Assembly (NCBI GenBank): GCA_014529385.2
Contig: CM043967.1
Coordinates: 129,763,182-129,827,181 of the forward strand
Reading direction: 5' to 3'
Source of the DNA: Adiantum capillus-veneris
Taxonomy: Eukaryota > Streptophyta > Polypodiopsida > Polypodiales > Pteridaceae
Length of the DNA stretch: 64,000 nt
The position numbers were made by a program, and so were the translations under genes. Below the pieces are notes generated by a model. That model saw only the letters and a list, made by a program, of their open reading frames with translations, ran no database searches and was not told where the DNA came from. Shown piece by piece: positions 23,249-35,516 of the stretch. Each line of letters starts with the position of its first letter. Within the stretch, counting starts at the first letter, position 1.

Positions 23249-24534
23249 TGTTGTAGGGATTTAGGGTGGAATTAAAGCATGATAATTAACTATTAAACCA
23301 AATCAAGAAAGATAGTCAAATACAAATGCAAAATAGATACTTGATGATTAATTGAAGTGTGTACAAAAGTGCTCCTATATAGAGCTACATAGGCCACAGA
23401 ATATTGACACACATGGTTATACATGTAGGTTGACACATGGTAGGCAACACAACACATACATGTAGTTTGACTCATGGAAGAGCAGTTACACATGGGATTT
23501 GTTACAAAATCCGCAATCCCAACAATCCTCCCCTTTGTGGGTTCTGGATACACAAAATAGCACTCACATATTTCACAATCACCTCCCCTCAAACAACAAA
23601 CGAGGATGAAGGAACATAAATTTTCCTCCCCTTGACACATAGGGTGTAGGCACAGAAAATTTCTCCTCACACATTAGGGTGTACACACACACAAGCCTCC
23701 CCTGGCACAAAACTAGGGTATGGAACATTAGATCCCCTGAACTCGAGGTGAGATCACACAAATCCTCCCTTACAAACACATAGAGGGTAGCATTAGACAC
23801 ATAAGTGAGTGATTTACAAAATAGGGATCATAAGTGTACAACTTTATTGACCAAGGTATGTGCATAAGCTTAATTTTCTTGGTTGAGGTCATTTTTGCCA
23901 ATTGTTTCCATAGGTTTAGAGATCAGCATTGGTGCAACAATGGGAGGTCAAGGATTCCACAATTGTATGCGCTCTCAAATTGGTTGTCACTGAAGGATGA
24001 ATTTACCTCTCCAATACAAACAATGTCGTTGCATTGAACTCTTGGGCTTGTATCCGGTTGATTTAAGTGAGCATTTTGGCTTCAAATCTAATGTGAGCAT
24101 ACTGAAGTTGGCCACAAGCATGTAGGTGTGTTAACTAGCAAGGGCTACACGTAGAAGGCTAGGATTGGTAAAGTTGTTGTAGTGATAGGGTAGCATATGA
24201 GAGAAGGAGAGAGAATGAGGATTTTGGGGATGTGGGTAGTTTTGCAGAGAAAGAGATGCAAAATCTCAACCTTCAAAAAGCTTTTTTGATTAAATGAAAG
24301 AGACAAAGGACTGACACCTAGCTCATGGAATTGCTTACACCTAGCATGCATGGATAGAGAGATACTTTATTTTATTTTAAAGAGATAAAAGGCCACACAG
24401 TACTGACACACATGCTAACACATGGTTATACATGTAGGTTGACACATGGTAGGCAACACAGCATACACACATGTAGTTCAACTCATGGAGAGTGGTTACA
24501 CATGGGAGTTGTTATAAAACTCACAATCCTAACA
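23249..24534 (-). mobile_element. TRIM-like short LTR element, minus strand
   Basis: Two related terminal stretches in the same direction bound about 650 bp of non-coding sequence. The left one (23249-23525) begins, on the minus strand, with TGTTGGGATTG directly after a purine tract AAAGGGGAGGA, a PPT-to-3'-LTR junction. The right one (about 24173-24534) begins TGTTAGGATTGTGAG. Both share the ACACATGGTTATACATGTAGG and TTGACACATGGTAGGCAACA blocks and end near CTACAACA. There is no coding capacity. I found no matching target duplication, and the second LTR is longer, so the pairing is probable, not certain. Confidence 0.55.
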
Positions 24535-24549
24535 CATGTAATCAATTTG

Positions 24550-25130
24550 AATGATTAGTACCTCATTGTCTGTAATATTGTATCGTGTTATTGCCATTTA
24601 ATTAAATTCCTATTATCTTTGTTTCCTTATGAATTTAGCAGCTTCATGTGGATTTCTTCCAATGCCATCTAGTTCAATAGTCACCTTTTGGATCCTCTTG
24701 ACATATATTTCATCTTTCTTGTCTACAAAAGTGCTATCCAGGCTTGACGACCTTTCCTCTAGAAAACTATCTTCACAGTGCGATGCCTCTTTTGGCCTTT
24801 TGTGTCTACTAGTTGATGGATCCTTGAGAAGATATTTAGATTGTTTGTTTCGAACATGTTTTGAACACAAATCCTTTTTATCAATTTCCAAGTCAATCTT
24901 AATTTGCCGCTATTCCTTCTTAGGGTTCTTATCAGAGCCTTTTGTTGGTTACTCAGTTGTTGCTTCCTCAACACTCTTCTTACAAGATTTAGAAGGTGGG
25001 ATTTTCTCTCTCAAATCTTCTGAAGCTGTCAACAAAAGCCTTTGGATCAATCTCACTTTTGAGCACTTTGATCTCTCTAGCTTCCTCCAGTCCAGTTCTT
25101 AACTAATCTGAGCTACCAGTACCCTCTACT
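24550..25130 (-). pseudogene. gag-side remnant of the minus-strand gypsy element
   Basis: An open stretch (24891-24613) encodes a basic, Lys/Ser-rich protein ending GRNPHEAAKFIRKQR, and a second frame (24974-24759) overlaps it. I assign it to gag only by position, upstream of the protease once the nested TRIM-like insertion is removed. Confidence 0.4.
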
Positions 25131-25270
25131 CTTGCCACTCATTCACTTCCTTTTCCTTGCCCTTAACCTTCCAAATAGCTCTCTGCTTTTCCCACTTTGA
25201 GACTCTTTGCTTTGGTTTGTTTGGCTCTCATCTAGTATCTTTTCAACGACAATGCCAGCACTCCTAGTGA

Positions 25271-25413
25271 TTTAAGAAACCCAAGAACTGTCGTGTCTTG
25301 ATCCTCCGCCCAACCTCCCTTTATAGGCCTTGCCCCTAGGATCACGTCTCCATTGGCAGCCGACGGCCCTTGGCCCGTCCTTGACCTTCCTTGGGTTTTC
25401 CCTTGGAAGTACA
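25271..25413 (-). repeat. 3' LTR of the 25.3-30.7 kb element
   Basis: 143 bp, similar throughout to 30563-30696. It has a TATA box (CCTATAAAGGGA on the minus strand) and starts TGTACTTCC after the purine tract at 25414-25430. Confidence 0.8.
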
Positions 25414-25430
25414 TTACTCCCCCCTTGGAG
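25414..25430 (-). promoter_or_regulatory. polypurine tract
   Basis: On the minus strand the tract AAGGGGGGAGTAA lies directly before the 3' LTR. In the retrotransposon cycle it would prime plus-strand DNA synthesis. Confidence 0.7.
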
Positions 25431-28400
25431 AATCATTTTCGTCCTCGAAAAGAAAGTGGTGATATCTTCATAAGTGACACTAATGTTTTCCACAGTGGCG
25501 TCCTTCATGGATCCAACTGTTCATTTGACCAAAACATGGCTCAATAGGAAGTTCAATGAAACCAAGAGTAACATCTTGATTTTCCACATTGTTGTCCCTT
25601 TGCAACCGTCTTGTGTAAGTAGCTCATATACAACATAACGTGTAGACTCCGTCTACAAATCACTTGAGTATGCTAAACAAGTTATCACAACTAAGATGTA
25701 CCTCAAAGAGTTTTTTTTTCACTTTCCATGAAAGTAACTAGGTGATGTAACTTATCAACAAAATATAAGTCAATGACCTGTTATCACCTGTCATCAGTAA
25801 ACAACCCCACCATAAATAGTGTTCAAGGTTGAGAACCTGACTTAAACATGAAGCTCCAACTAGAGCAATAAATGCTTACTAATTGGATTGCTTGGTGCTA
25901 ACGTATGCACTTCGCATATCCTTTAGCACAAGATTGCACTTTGTAATCTGCCTATCCCCTTGGATATCGACAATAATGAGTGTGTTTCCCCATAGTTTAT
26001 AGATAGTCTTTGAAAATGACTGGTAAATAGGGATCATAATGTCGTACAACATCGTTAAGAAAATGACAATGTCATGAATAACCATCTTGGTTAACGTGAA
26101 AGATTCACAAGCACCCAAACCAAGCCATGACCTCTATTGGTGATTGGTAGATCCAAACATAATCTCATAGACATACTACACATAGAGTGCAAAATACTTC
26201 ATAACACTAATGTGATGAATATGCATGCTGCTCCAAATCAATCTTTGCTAAACACTAGGGCCCATAACAGCAAAACAGATCCAAACTTGTATATACATGA
26301 CCATCCTTGCCAATACATATGGCAAGTGTGATGCTCCTATCACTCATTAAAGAGAAGTGTAAATAGTTATGAAAAGAAACTAAATACTTTCTGTTGCAAT
26401 CATTTGCAAGCCTTGCTGAAAAGTGTGAACCATAACAGAAGGTGAAAAGTGTTAACCATAATAGAAGGTGAAACATTAATCACTTTTAGGTCCAAACAGT
26501 GAAACCTTTTTCATTAACAACTTATAGCCTTGCTATATGCATAAACAACCATCCGTTAATGTTGTTTAGCGGCACTTGTACCCTAACAAGTCATTCTAAG
26601 TATCCAACAATTTTTGGTCCAAAGACTCATATTCGCCACATGTGGAATATGTCTCAGGTAAGGATGTCTGAAAAAAGAACATCCCTGAAGTACGAGATGT
26701 ACTTGGGTGTGGAGGTAACTGTAAACACGCATGCACCGTGCATGAGAGGGACCCTCAGTATCCATGCTCCACACTGGCTAAACTGAACTCCTTGAGTTCA
26801 TAAGCCATGTTGTATCCCATGTGACAACATGTGCCATATCAAACCCTACAAGTGGGCCCATACTACGGAATGCAGAAACTTATTTTGGACACTACTGCTC
26901 AAATTTATTGTCTCTTACATGACCTTGACATCTCACTGGAGGTTGAACATAGTGTTCACTTATTCGTAGTAAAAGGCACCTGCCCAAATTTCCTGCCTGC
27001 AAAGGCCTAGAAACACTAATTGAAAATCAGTGAAATTCAAGTAGTATTAGACATGTAACCCTGGGTGTTGCCGTTGGATGTTGCCTTTGCAATCCAAACC
27101 CCTTGGGTAATATCTACATTATCAAACCCCTCGGTTATATTTTGTAGAGAAACTACTCAACTAGCGGCCAATAGTAATTGAAGTCAACTTTGAAAATTGA
27201 AATTGTCCACTACCCCTTGGTAGCTTGTGGGTTTCTTTCCTTGAAAGTGCAAGTGTGAAGGTTCCAAGAATTGACCATCATCACTTAATAATTGATTGAG
27301 TAATCACGAGCTAGGTCTTACTCCAAAATTATACTCGTATAGACACTCTTAGGATTGTAGATGAAATAGGAGATCCACTCAAGTTGGAATCGTATTCATG
27401 ATTGGATCTTTTCTAGACTCAAAAATCCATAATCTTGGGTTTTTGTGAACAATTGTGCTGTCAAAAATGTTGGATTCGTCTATACACCTTGGTAGAGATA
27501 AGCCCTTACGAGTTTAAGACGTTCAAAAACTCAACGTGATCTTCACACTCAAAGTGTGTACTGCTAAAATAACACCCCAAAAAAATTAATAATGGCAAGA
27601 CCATTAAAACCGATAGGTACTCAACTGGATAGAATTGAGCGATCTTGAAAGAAATCACTGATGGATTACAAACAAATTGCTCTTAGCCATTTCAAAATAG
27701 GGGACTCTTAGCCCTTCGTGTTTCCGAATCAACATAGAAAGATTTTAGTAAAATCATGCCTAATTGAACCTTTCCCACAGAGAATTAGGAAGGAGAGAGA
27801 GAGAATGTCGTGCTGAGGAAAATCTCGTATTCTATTGTATCGAATGCGCCCTGCGTATACCTCTGTGCAAACAATGGTTGTGTGGTAGCTTATCCTATAA
27901 GCAAACAATAGTGTACTTGTACCACACTCTTGTAGAGAGAGGTACCATAAGTCACATCTTGACCCACCTACCTTGTATGTGGTTGTGACTGTACTAGAGT
28001 GACTTAAGACTGGCACTTTGCGAGTGAATAAACATTGAAAAAATGTTTGGAAACATCCATAATTGAGCTCGTCCTTGACAGAGTAGCTAGTACTATAGCG
28101 AAAGCGTATGCAATGATGGGTGTCTTACGTCCATCGTACTAGTATGCCATGCATACATTGTAAAAAATAGAATAATAAGCCCTTGGCCTCAATGAAAGTC
28201 TCAACCATGTGAGTTTCTAGTATACGTGCCTTGCACACTCACACTGGCATGGATCCATCACAGTGCAGCATGGCGTAAACTGTGAGCTTACACCCACGTA
28301 GTGCCAAAGATATGAACCCGTATCGTTGAGTTAAAATCAGTCAGGGAAATTGTGGTACATAAGAGAAGCCTTGCTTCACATGAATTATGTCAAAGCACTT

Positions 28401-30436
28401 TGTTGTGCACAGTGTGCTTCTCATGGGGTTTGCCAAAGCACTTGCTTTGCCAAAATGAATAGTAAAAAAAAAACAAGTTTAACTTTAAATGTACTAACTT
28501 GGTCGTCCCTTTAAGACGAGTGGCCATCACGTGAACGTGGCTCATAGCCATGTATGCGATCGGATGTCCCGCACATGCCTTCTTGGCTTGGTTCAATCCA
28601 ATCTCTAGTGAGAAAACATGCATACATGTTGCAAAGACTCCCAAGTTCGTATGTTGATATCATATTCCAAACGTTGGAAACTGCTATGCAATATATCTTA
28701 ACATGAAGCCTTGCTTCCGAGAAGTCCATCAAAAAGATGAGACATAGCTATCTTGAGTGCTTATAGTGAACAGATGCTTCAATTGACACACAAACGTCAA
28801 AGAGAGTCGACCTTGTTGAGCTTGCATAGAAAAACAGCCTTGCCAATATACATCTTATTGAGAATCATGCGATTGCTCAATAGTAAAAAAGATAGCTGCA
28901 AAACTTAGTTATCCATTAACATCTAAATGCCAAACACCACTTGAGCAAATCAACATTTGCTTTTCAAGGTGGCATCGTAGAAATTCCTACCAAAATGAAG
29001 AAGTTCAAAAGGGAAACTTAAAGGGAACATGCTTTATCGTAGCCATGCCCCTAGAAGCCATGTGGTTGCAAAGAAAATCTATGGCCAATGTAAGTTACGG
29101 AGCCTTACTTCTCTGTTTCAGGATGATACTCCTGGTTGACTGAATCAATGGCAGACAACATGTCTAGGAGCCCGCTCCTAGCATTGCTTGCCAACATCTT
29201 GAAATTATAATTAGCGATCGGTCTTGCCAAGTACCTTGATCTCACAAACCACAGACTGTGCCTGACTTGTTTTTACATACCGAAGGGTTGAATTAACCTT
29301 GACTGTGTAGCCCAACCAGATAACGTTGGCTACGCAAGCTTTCCATATGAGCACCTTGTATGTAGCCTTGCTCCAATCTAATGACCGATGCATTGCCGAT
29401 ATACCCATATACTACCTTGTGTTCATGCTCAAGGTCGAGACAAAATTTAAAGAAACTTGACCGCATCGATCCACCACCTTGTCGATAAGGACGCCATATT
29501 GAAAACATGAAATTTCAACAATCCGTATCTAGTGCATTCATATAAACAAAGCGTACCTGGATTGCAACCGTTAACAGTGTCAACCTCGTATCTTACAATT
29601 TGTCATCTTGTTGGCTTGGAGAGTGCAAACCTCGTATCTGGCAATTTGTCGTCTCATTGGCTTGGAGCCTTGCTCCTCTCTACATGATGCCCTTGCACCT
29701 TGTGCCTAAAGGCAACAAAGAGTTGATCGACATCACGTGAGAGATTACGAATCCTTACTTCCGTAATCAATCTCTCTGATTTACTTTGAAAAACAATCAA
29801 AATCTATGTGTTGCTTGTATGCCTTGCATGCCAATTTATGTAGCCTTGCTTGAACCCGTTTGCCAATCCAATTGCTTTGATGGCAATTTTGGCATCCCAA
29901 CTTGCGTAAGAAAATCCAAATTTGAACTTATATCCAACTTTGTTGCAAACTTCGTCCCCCATGAGAGCTGTACCGACAACTTTTAAGTTCAGTGGGCCCT
30001 TGTTAAGATCCATAGTGGTTCCCTAGGCAAAGCCCTTGGTGGGAACTACCGTTGGCCAATTAAAGGTTCCATGTTTGACCTTAAGTGAGAACACACAGGG
30101 AAAAAAAAACATGGCGAATTCAATCGCCTACGCACAGACCATGTAGGAGATGGAGCTCAAGGGGATGCTCCTTTCAAGGAGCTCCTGTGTCGAAAAAGAC
30201 TCTCCATGACGGCGCGCTCCCGACGAAACCAGCATGGCCCGATTCGGCGTTGCTCAAGTCCTCCCCCTCTTCGACACTAGGGTTCCTACACGCATGGCTT
30301 CCGCTTCTCTTCTCGGCCTCTGTGTATCCAAGGGGCCATGCCCATGTTTGTTCCTTCACGACCCCTCCATCTCCTGCTTAGCGCGCCTGCCCACGACCTT
30401 CATAGCTCCTCCTTTGCAAGAGGGCTTGTCCACGAC

Positions 30437-30439
<3 letters not shown>

Positions 30440-30497
<58 letters not shown>
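30440..30497. repeat. (GA)n microsatellite
   Basis: About 58 bp of AG dinucleotide, which is (CT)n in the sense of the surrounding minus-strand LTR element, about 55 bp downstream of its primer-binding site. Confidence 0.97.
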
Positions 30498-30498
<1 letters not shown>

Positions 30499-30549
30499 AC
30501 ATGCAACGCCATGCATTCCATGCAAAGCCTTCCTCCCTCCTCCATCGAG

Positions 30550-30561
30550 CTCTTATACCAA
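30550..30561 (-). promoter_or_regulatory. tRNA-iMet-type primer-binding site
   Basis: The minus strand reads TTGGTATAAGAGC, one base from the iMet consensus TTGGTATCAGAGC, placed one base downstream of the 5' LTR. Confidence 0.75.
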
Positions 30562-30562
30562 T

Positions 30563-30696
30563 TGTAAGAAACATGAGAACTGTTGTGTCTTGATCCTCCG
30601 TCCAACCTCCCTTTATAGGCCTTGTCCCTAAGATCTCGTCTCCATTGGCAGTTGGCCCGGTCCTTGACCTCCCTTGGGTTTGCCCTTGGCATCACA
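30563..30696 (-). repeat. 5' LTR of the 25.3-30.7 kb element
   Basis: 134 bp, starting TGTGATGCC and ending TTTCTTACA on the minus strand, with the TATA sequence CCTATAAAGGGA. The primer-binding site follows after one base. Confidence 0.8.
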
Positions 30697-30701
30697 AGTG
30701 A

Positions 30702-32780
30702 TCACATGCACTAGAACTAGCTATGCCACCTTTCCCAGGTAAATGGCAAGAACCATGAGGGCGAGAGTGTCTTTTAGCTCTCTCTGAGTGTTTTTTGCAA
30801 GAATGCAATTGCTGATCATTGTAGCCTTGCTCTGATTTCTTTGCCACCGTATTGATATGATCCTGGTTTTTTGTAAATGCTATGGTAGCTCTTCATCCTC
30901 GTGTTGAACGGCATACATACATTGTGAATGGTTGACTGACTGTGAATCCTAACCAGGGATATTAATTCCTATCAAGAGCTTTAGCTTACCACTGTGATCT
31001 CCAAAATGGATGAGTTGGATTGCTTGACAGCTATTCCAAAGTTAGGCTCACAGTAACTGGACAAGTTCAAATGATCAAAAACTAGATGGGAACTTTAGAC
31101 TTCAAATGACAAATTCAAACTTCAAATGACCAAATGATAGATTCAACTTTCCGTTGAACAACTGGAGTGAACGAACAAACTTCAGATTAACAGACATTGA
31201 ATGAAATAACTAGAAATATATCGGATTCATAATTAGAATGTAGTTAGAAGTACAAGGGTTAAAAGATCAAAGCTTTGGAATTATTAATCAAAAATTACAA
31301 TTGGCACACAAAGCTTGCAGAAGGCTAATGAGAAGAGCAGGGGTACACAATACATGGAGTAGCATTACTTAAGATGTAAGTACAAACAGAATTGATGCAC
31401 TAGGGCTATGTCTTGTATACAAGCCGTGAGAAAAGAGCTCCTAGTGAGGGGGAAAAGTGTCCTGGGATCCTACGTGTGTTCATACACATCACTACCATAT
31501 CATGTTAAGAGATTGATCAAGAAACAATGCAAATATCCAAGCTTCTCTAGTGAATGCTCAACTAATTGAGCAGGGTAGTTGCTCATTGGATGGCCAAGCA
31601 CATATCCATAGTTAACTGTTCACATTCACACAAGGATTAGAAAGAGATTAAACTAATGGCATCTAGGTTTGACATCGCTTGTCCACTTGCAAAACCTACC
31701 CCACAAGTGTAGGAGTCTTTTGCACTTGGCTAGAATGCTATTTTAAATTTGGATAACTCATGAAAGATACTCACATGACTCATTGTGGATACATCGTACT
31801 CATATCATGGCACACAAGATGGGGTAGGGAATACATGTTACCTTGTGGCGACTAACGAAGGGAATGGTGACCATTCCCGACAGTCAAGAGTCGGGGAAGG
31901 GAGGCCAATCACCATGAACAAACTCGCGACAAATATACACAAGGACTGCAAGTGAGGGACTATCATGACAATCTGCACACAAGGATTGCGAACAAGGGCA
32001 TGTAATGCAAATTGCATTTGTCACTTGCTTACGTGCTAACCACGGATTGTTCAATGTATGTAGGTGTCAGATGCTTAGCTAATTCCCCCTTCACTGACTT
32101 GGCAGCTTTTGAGTGGAGGTTGCACCAATCGCTTTGGCACTAATCTATCCCAGCTTGCTACAAATTTCAGGGCTGGGGAAATACTTTTTGTGGACTCGGC
32201 TTTGGAACCTTTTCACACACATATGGGCAAGCTAACTCTGAATTTGAGAGGGATAATCACACTAAAAATCTCATATTATAACTAAAAATTCCATAATTTG
32301 AACCGGCTTGAGAACCTTCTTGCCCAAATTTGAACCGGCCATTTTTCATTTTGAACAAGCTTTGGATAAAGCGAACCTGTCTTTTCCCGAGCTCTAGCTA
32401 CAGTACCGCATTTTACTCGAGAATGCAAGCGGGTTGGACAGTGGAGATCAATTGCCCTCCCACCGCCAATCTTGATGGAGGTTCACACAATAGTTAAGAG
32501 GTAAAGGGAACAATCCATCTTCAACGTTAATGACTGTGGAATGAAAAGGACCTTTGTACCCATAGTCTTTTTTTTTTCCTTTTTATCAACTCGATCTGGA
32601 TTGTTGAAAAGAAATCGATTGAAATGGTATATGTAAAGGGCCTGATTGTCGATATTGTGCTTTTCCAATAACTTACTTTTTGTACTATCTTTAGTTTGAA
32701 TTAAAAAACAAAGTTTTGAGAAAGGAGCTTGACATCATCAAAACAAGGAGTGGGAGAATCAATTTGATTGTTACAATATC
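30702..32780. other. unassigned region, possibly LTR sequence of the interrupted gypsy element
   Basis: This should contain the continuation of the gypsy element cut at 25266. On the minus strand an ATCAGAGCAAGGC word near 30820-30835 resembles the second half of an iMet primer-binding site, and AT-rich, LTR-like sequence lies beyond it. No coding motif is seen. A perfect 9-bp inverted repeat with a one-base centre (GGGAATGGT / ACCATTCCC) lies near 31860. Confidence 0.35.
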
Positions 32781-32790
32781 ATCCACCTGG

Positions 32791-33303
32791 TCATATAAGG
32801 TGTGTAAATGGTATTTCATTTTCAGGGCAATTTACCAAAATATCACTGAAATTTGTTGAAATTCCCATACACCCCTCTAATTTCAGAAATTCTCCAAATA
32901 CCCTTCTACTTTTTTCTACCAAATAGTCGCGGATTTCATGTGGTAACTCTTTTTTCCATCTTCGCGTGCTTCGAGAGAGAATGTCACAAATAGACTCTTG
33001 GTAAATGTTGGCCTCAATAACGAATTTCATCTATAGTCACAAAAATCAGCATACGTTATCATGCTAGCATTGCTAAGTGCTGAAGATCAATTACCTTCCG
33101 GAAAGATGCGAGACATAAGGTGTTAATATTTTCGTGAAAGTAGAGGCGCATATTGGCTTCAAATACATAAATGGTGCTTCTTCACGAGATCCCTTTCGTA
33201 TCCCCCCACCCCCTTTTCTACCTCCCTGCGGGCATGCCTCGCCCGTGCACCTCGCTTTCTTTGACGGCCCCTCCCCTCCCTCAACAGCCCCAGAGGCAGA
33301 CAC
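32791..33303 (-). other. two unrecognised minus-strand open stretches, possible exons
   Basis: A 70-codon frame (33303-33091) starts at an ATG, is Gly/Lys-rich, and ends LTPYVSHLSGR just before a donor-like GTAATT. A 79-codon frame (33030-32791) begins directly after an acceptor-like CTATAG and reads RRWKKELPHEIRDYLVEKSRR. Joining them at these exact sites would give a stop, so they are not shown to form one gene. I recognise no family. They may be gene fragments or chance frames. Confidence 0.25.
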
Positions 33304-33442
33304 CGCCTTGCTTGATGTGTTGATAGATCCACTACAACGGACACATAGTCATGCAACTTGCCAAGGCCTATGGGGCCTCGCCTCTGCCCAGCTCGAAATC
33401 TTCCTTCACACACTCACCTCGCCCTTTTACCTCGATGGAAAC

Positions 33443-33445
<3 letters not shown>

Positions 33446-33474
<29 letters not shown>
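33446..33474. repeat. (GA)n microsatellite
   Basis: About 28 bp of AG dinucleotide. Confidence 0.95.
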
Positions 33475-33476
<2 letters not shown>

Positions 33477-33496
33477 AAAATATAAGCATGGCTTGC

Positions 33497-33667
33497 ACGT
33501 GGCCAACCTCGAGAGGGAAAAGATATTGCAAGAGGAGAATCTGTCTTAGAATCTCTTCTTTTCTTTTTCAAAAATCGTGACTTACGTGGCCAACCTCGAG
33601 AGGGAAAAGATATTGCAAAAGGAGAATCTATCTTAAAATCTCTTCTTTTCTTTTTCAAAAATCATGA
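33497..33667. repeat. 87-bp tandem duplication
   Basis: The unit starting ACGTGGCCAACCTCGAGAGG at 33497 is repeated at 33584 with a handful of differences, up to about 33667. Confidence 0.9.
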
Positions 33668-33788
33668 CAGCTACCTTCAAAGATTTCACTCAGAAACAAA
33701 AAAAGAACATGCGTTAATCTACAACGCTTAACAACAATAGGCAATGACGAAGCACATAGATTTGTAACAATATTTTCAAAGAAATATG

Positions 33789-33791
<3 letters not shown>

Positions 33792-33831
<40 letters not shown>
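33792..33831. repeat. (GA)n microsatellite
   Basis: About 40 bp of AG dinucleotide. A shorter AG tract lies at 34475-34494. Confidence 0.95.
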
Positions 33832-33834
<3 letters not shown>

Positions 33835-33839
33835 CTAAA

Positions 33840-35020
33840 GGAAAAAATGAAAAGAGCAAAGAAATAGCTATTTATATGGACACAAAAGTTCTTTTGACTT
33901 TCCAACTTCATGTGTCTTTTCATTTTCTAAACTCACCCTTCACTTATGAACTTAATATGTTTTGAAAGAACTTTAATTTTTCTGAGATTGGGGAGACCTA
34001 ATGGGTATTTCCAAAAAATTTATGGCATTTGGGGAGGAGTATTTTAGAGAATATCTATAAATCTCAAGGGTAATTTGGTGATTTTTCCCACGCTTTCTAT
34101 ACACCTAGGGTCAGGCAATCGACATAACTCTCCTGAGTTCTTGGCATGTTTTGAAAATCCAATTCAAACCAACTTCTCAAGAGTACCCGAGAGAAGTATA
34201 CTGTAGCTGTGAATTTCACTTGGTGGTGCTACACATGATGAGACTAATCTTTAACTGCTGCTATTATGTAAGCGATTTTGCACTATATTTCAAAAGGTCT
34301 ACAAACAGGAGCACAATAATACACAAGGCCATCAGCTATTTTGCATGGAAGGGCCAAGATAGCACAAAAACAGTACTTGTTATTTAGTTTGAACAGCAGC
34401 TCACCAACAAGGCACGATAAACCCTTCCATGCAAAACAGAACGTGATTCAACATGTGTGAGCATCGGTCAGCACAGAGAGAGAGAGAGAGAGAGGCCAAA
34501 GTTGGCATTTTCAGCAAAGAGAAGTACAAGTGTACAAGGACAAAAGCCAAGTAACAAATGTCTGCCTCACTTTGTAAAGGAGCAGAAGTACAAAGTAGCA
34601 AAATGCCTACCTCAGTTGCACCCCAAGCATCTACATTACGTTCCGAAATAACTCACATGAATGTAGCCAAAGAGAACTGACAAATCACACCTATTACGCT
34701 CTAATGCAGACGATTGAGTTGCCAGAGATTTAAGAAAAAGCTATGTGCGCTAGAGTAGTATTGAGTAGGCTCAGCTTGAAGTTTAAATGTGCTGCAACAT
34801 AGGCAAGAAACCGCTTCTTCGGCATCCTGGCCACCAACACACTTAAAATTCTTCACCAAAACTTAAGACTCACAATTATACCAGCTTCATTTTTTTTTTG
34901 GCAACCAAAGTAATAATTAGTTAATAATTGGACAGACTAGTTCACATGCTGCATGTATTTCGGAACACACTTAAACTCAAGCCCTCCAGAAGTTTTATGA
35001 GAAAAAAGACTTCAAGACTT
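33840..35020. other. unassigned region downstream of the FKBP gene
   Basis: No gene is supported. It contains a short AG tract (34475-34494) and otherwise AT-rich single-copy-looking sequence. Confidence 0.4.
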
Positions 35021-35021
35021 C

Positions 35022-35234
35022 ACAAATATGAACTTCAATGCTACAAAGATGACACTCTAGAATTACCACTTAATACAAATATGAACTTCAATGCTACAAA
35101 GATGACACTCTGGAATTACCACTTTATACAAATATGAGCTTCAATGCTACAAAGATGACACTCTAGAATTACCACTTTATACAAATATGAACTTCAATGC
35201 TACAAAGATCGACACTCTAGAATTACCACTTTAT
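35022..35234. repeat. 53-bp minisatellite, four copies
   Basis: Four head-to-tail copies of a 53-bp unit (ACAAATATGAACTTCAATGC at its start) begin at 35022, 35075, 35128 and 35181. They are almost identical; the last has one extra base. The array lies about 280 bp downstream of the FKBP stop codon. Confidence 0.95.
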
Positions 35235-35516
35235 ACAAAACACTAGGTTGTTTTCGAATGCCTAGGCATGCCTTACCTTCCCATCAGGAAAAAGATTGCC
35301 TTCAACATGCTGACAATCACATAGTTCAACAAAAAGTCAGTCAAAAATCAAGACTGTAACTTGGAAATTCCATACATGGGACAGCTAAAATGCTTTTTAC
35401 AGCCAAAAGTGCAACTATAGGGATCTTGATGATCATTTTTCAACAGTCCCACATTTTCTCGGAAACCCAATCTCTAGTCATCAATTTCTAAATGCTACAA
35501 AAAATCACAATCAAAT

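Larger units (their letters stand above)
21820..25265 (-). mobile_element. decayed Ty3/gypsy element, minus strand, with nested insertion
   Basis: Reading the minus strand from the right: gag-side sequence (25.13-24.55 kb), a TRIM-like insertion (24.53-23.25 kb), retropepsin (23.235-22.985 kb), degraded sequence, then RT (22.2-21.85 kb). After RT the palindrome array begins. The order gag, protease, RT fits Ty3/gypsy. The upstream (right) end is cut by the non-coding LTR element inserted at 25271. The array may be part of this element's own non-coding region, as in the element at 54.7-64 kb. Confidence 0.7.
25271..30696 (-). mobile_element. complete non-coding LTR retrotransposon (LARD-like), minus strand
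   Basis: Both LTRs, PBS, PPT and target duplication are visible. The 5-bp AGTGA flanks both ends (25266-25270 and 30697-30701). The element is 5426 bp long with LTRs of 143 and 134 bp. The internal region holds no frame over about 100 codons and no gag or pol motif, so it would depend on proteins from another element. Just inside the 3' end, GAGGACGAAAATG precedes the PPT, as in many plant gypsy chromoviruses, suggesting such an ancestor. Much of its 5' half recurs in inverted orientation at 40.04-42.22 kb. It is inserted in the gag side of the gypsy element to its left. Confidence 0.8.

Noticed and set aside
31855-31880. 9-bp inverted repeat with one-base centre
   Set aside because: A single copy of this length is expected by chance in this much DNA and is not repeated nearby.
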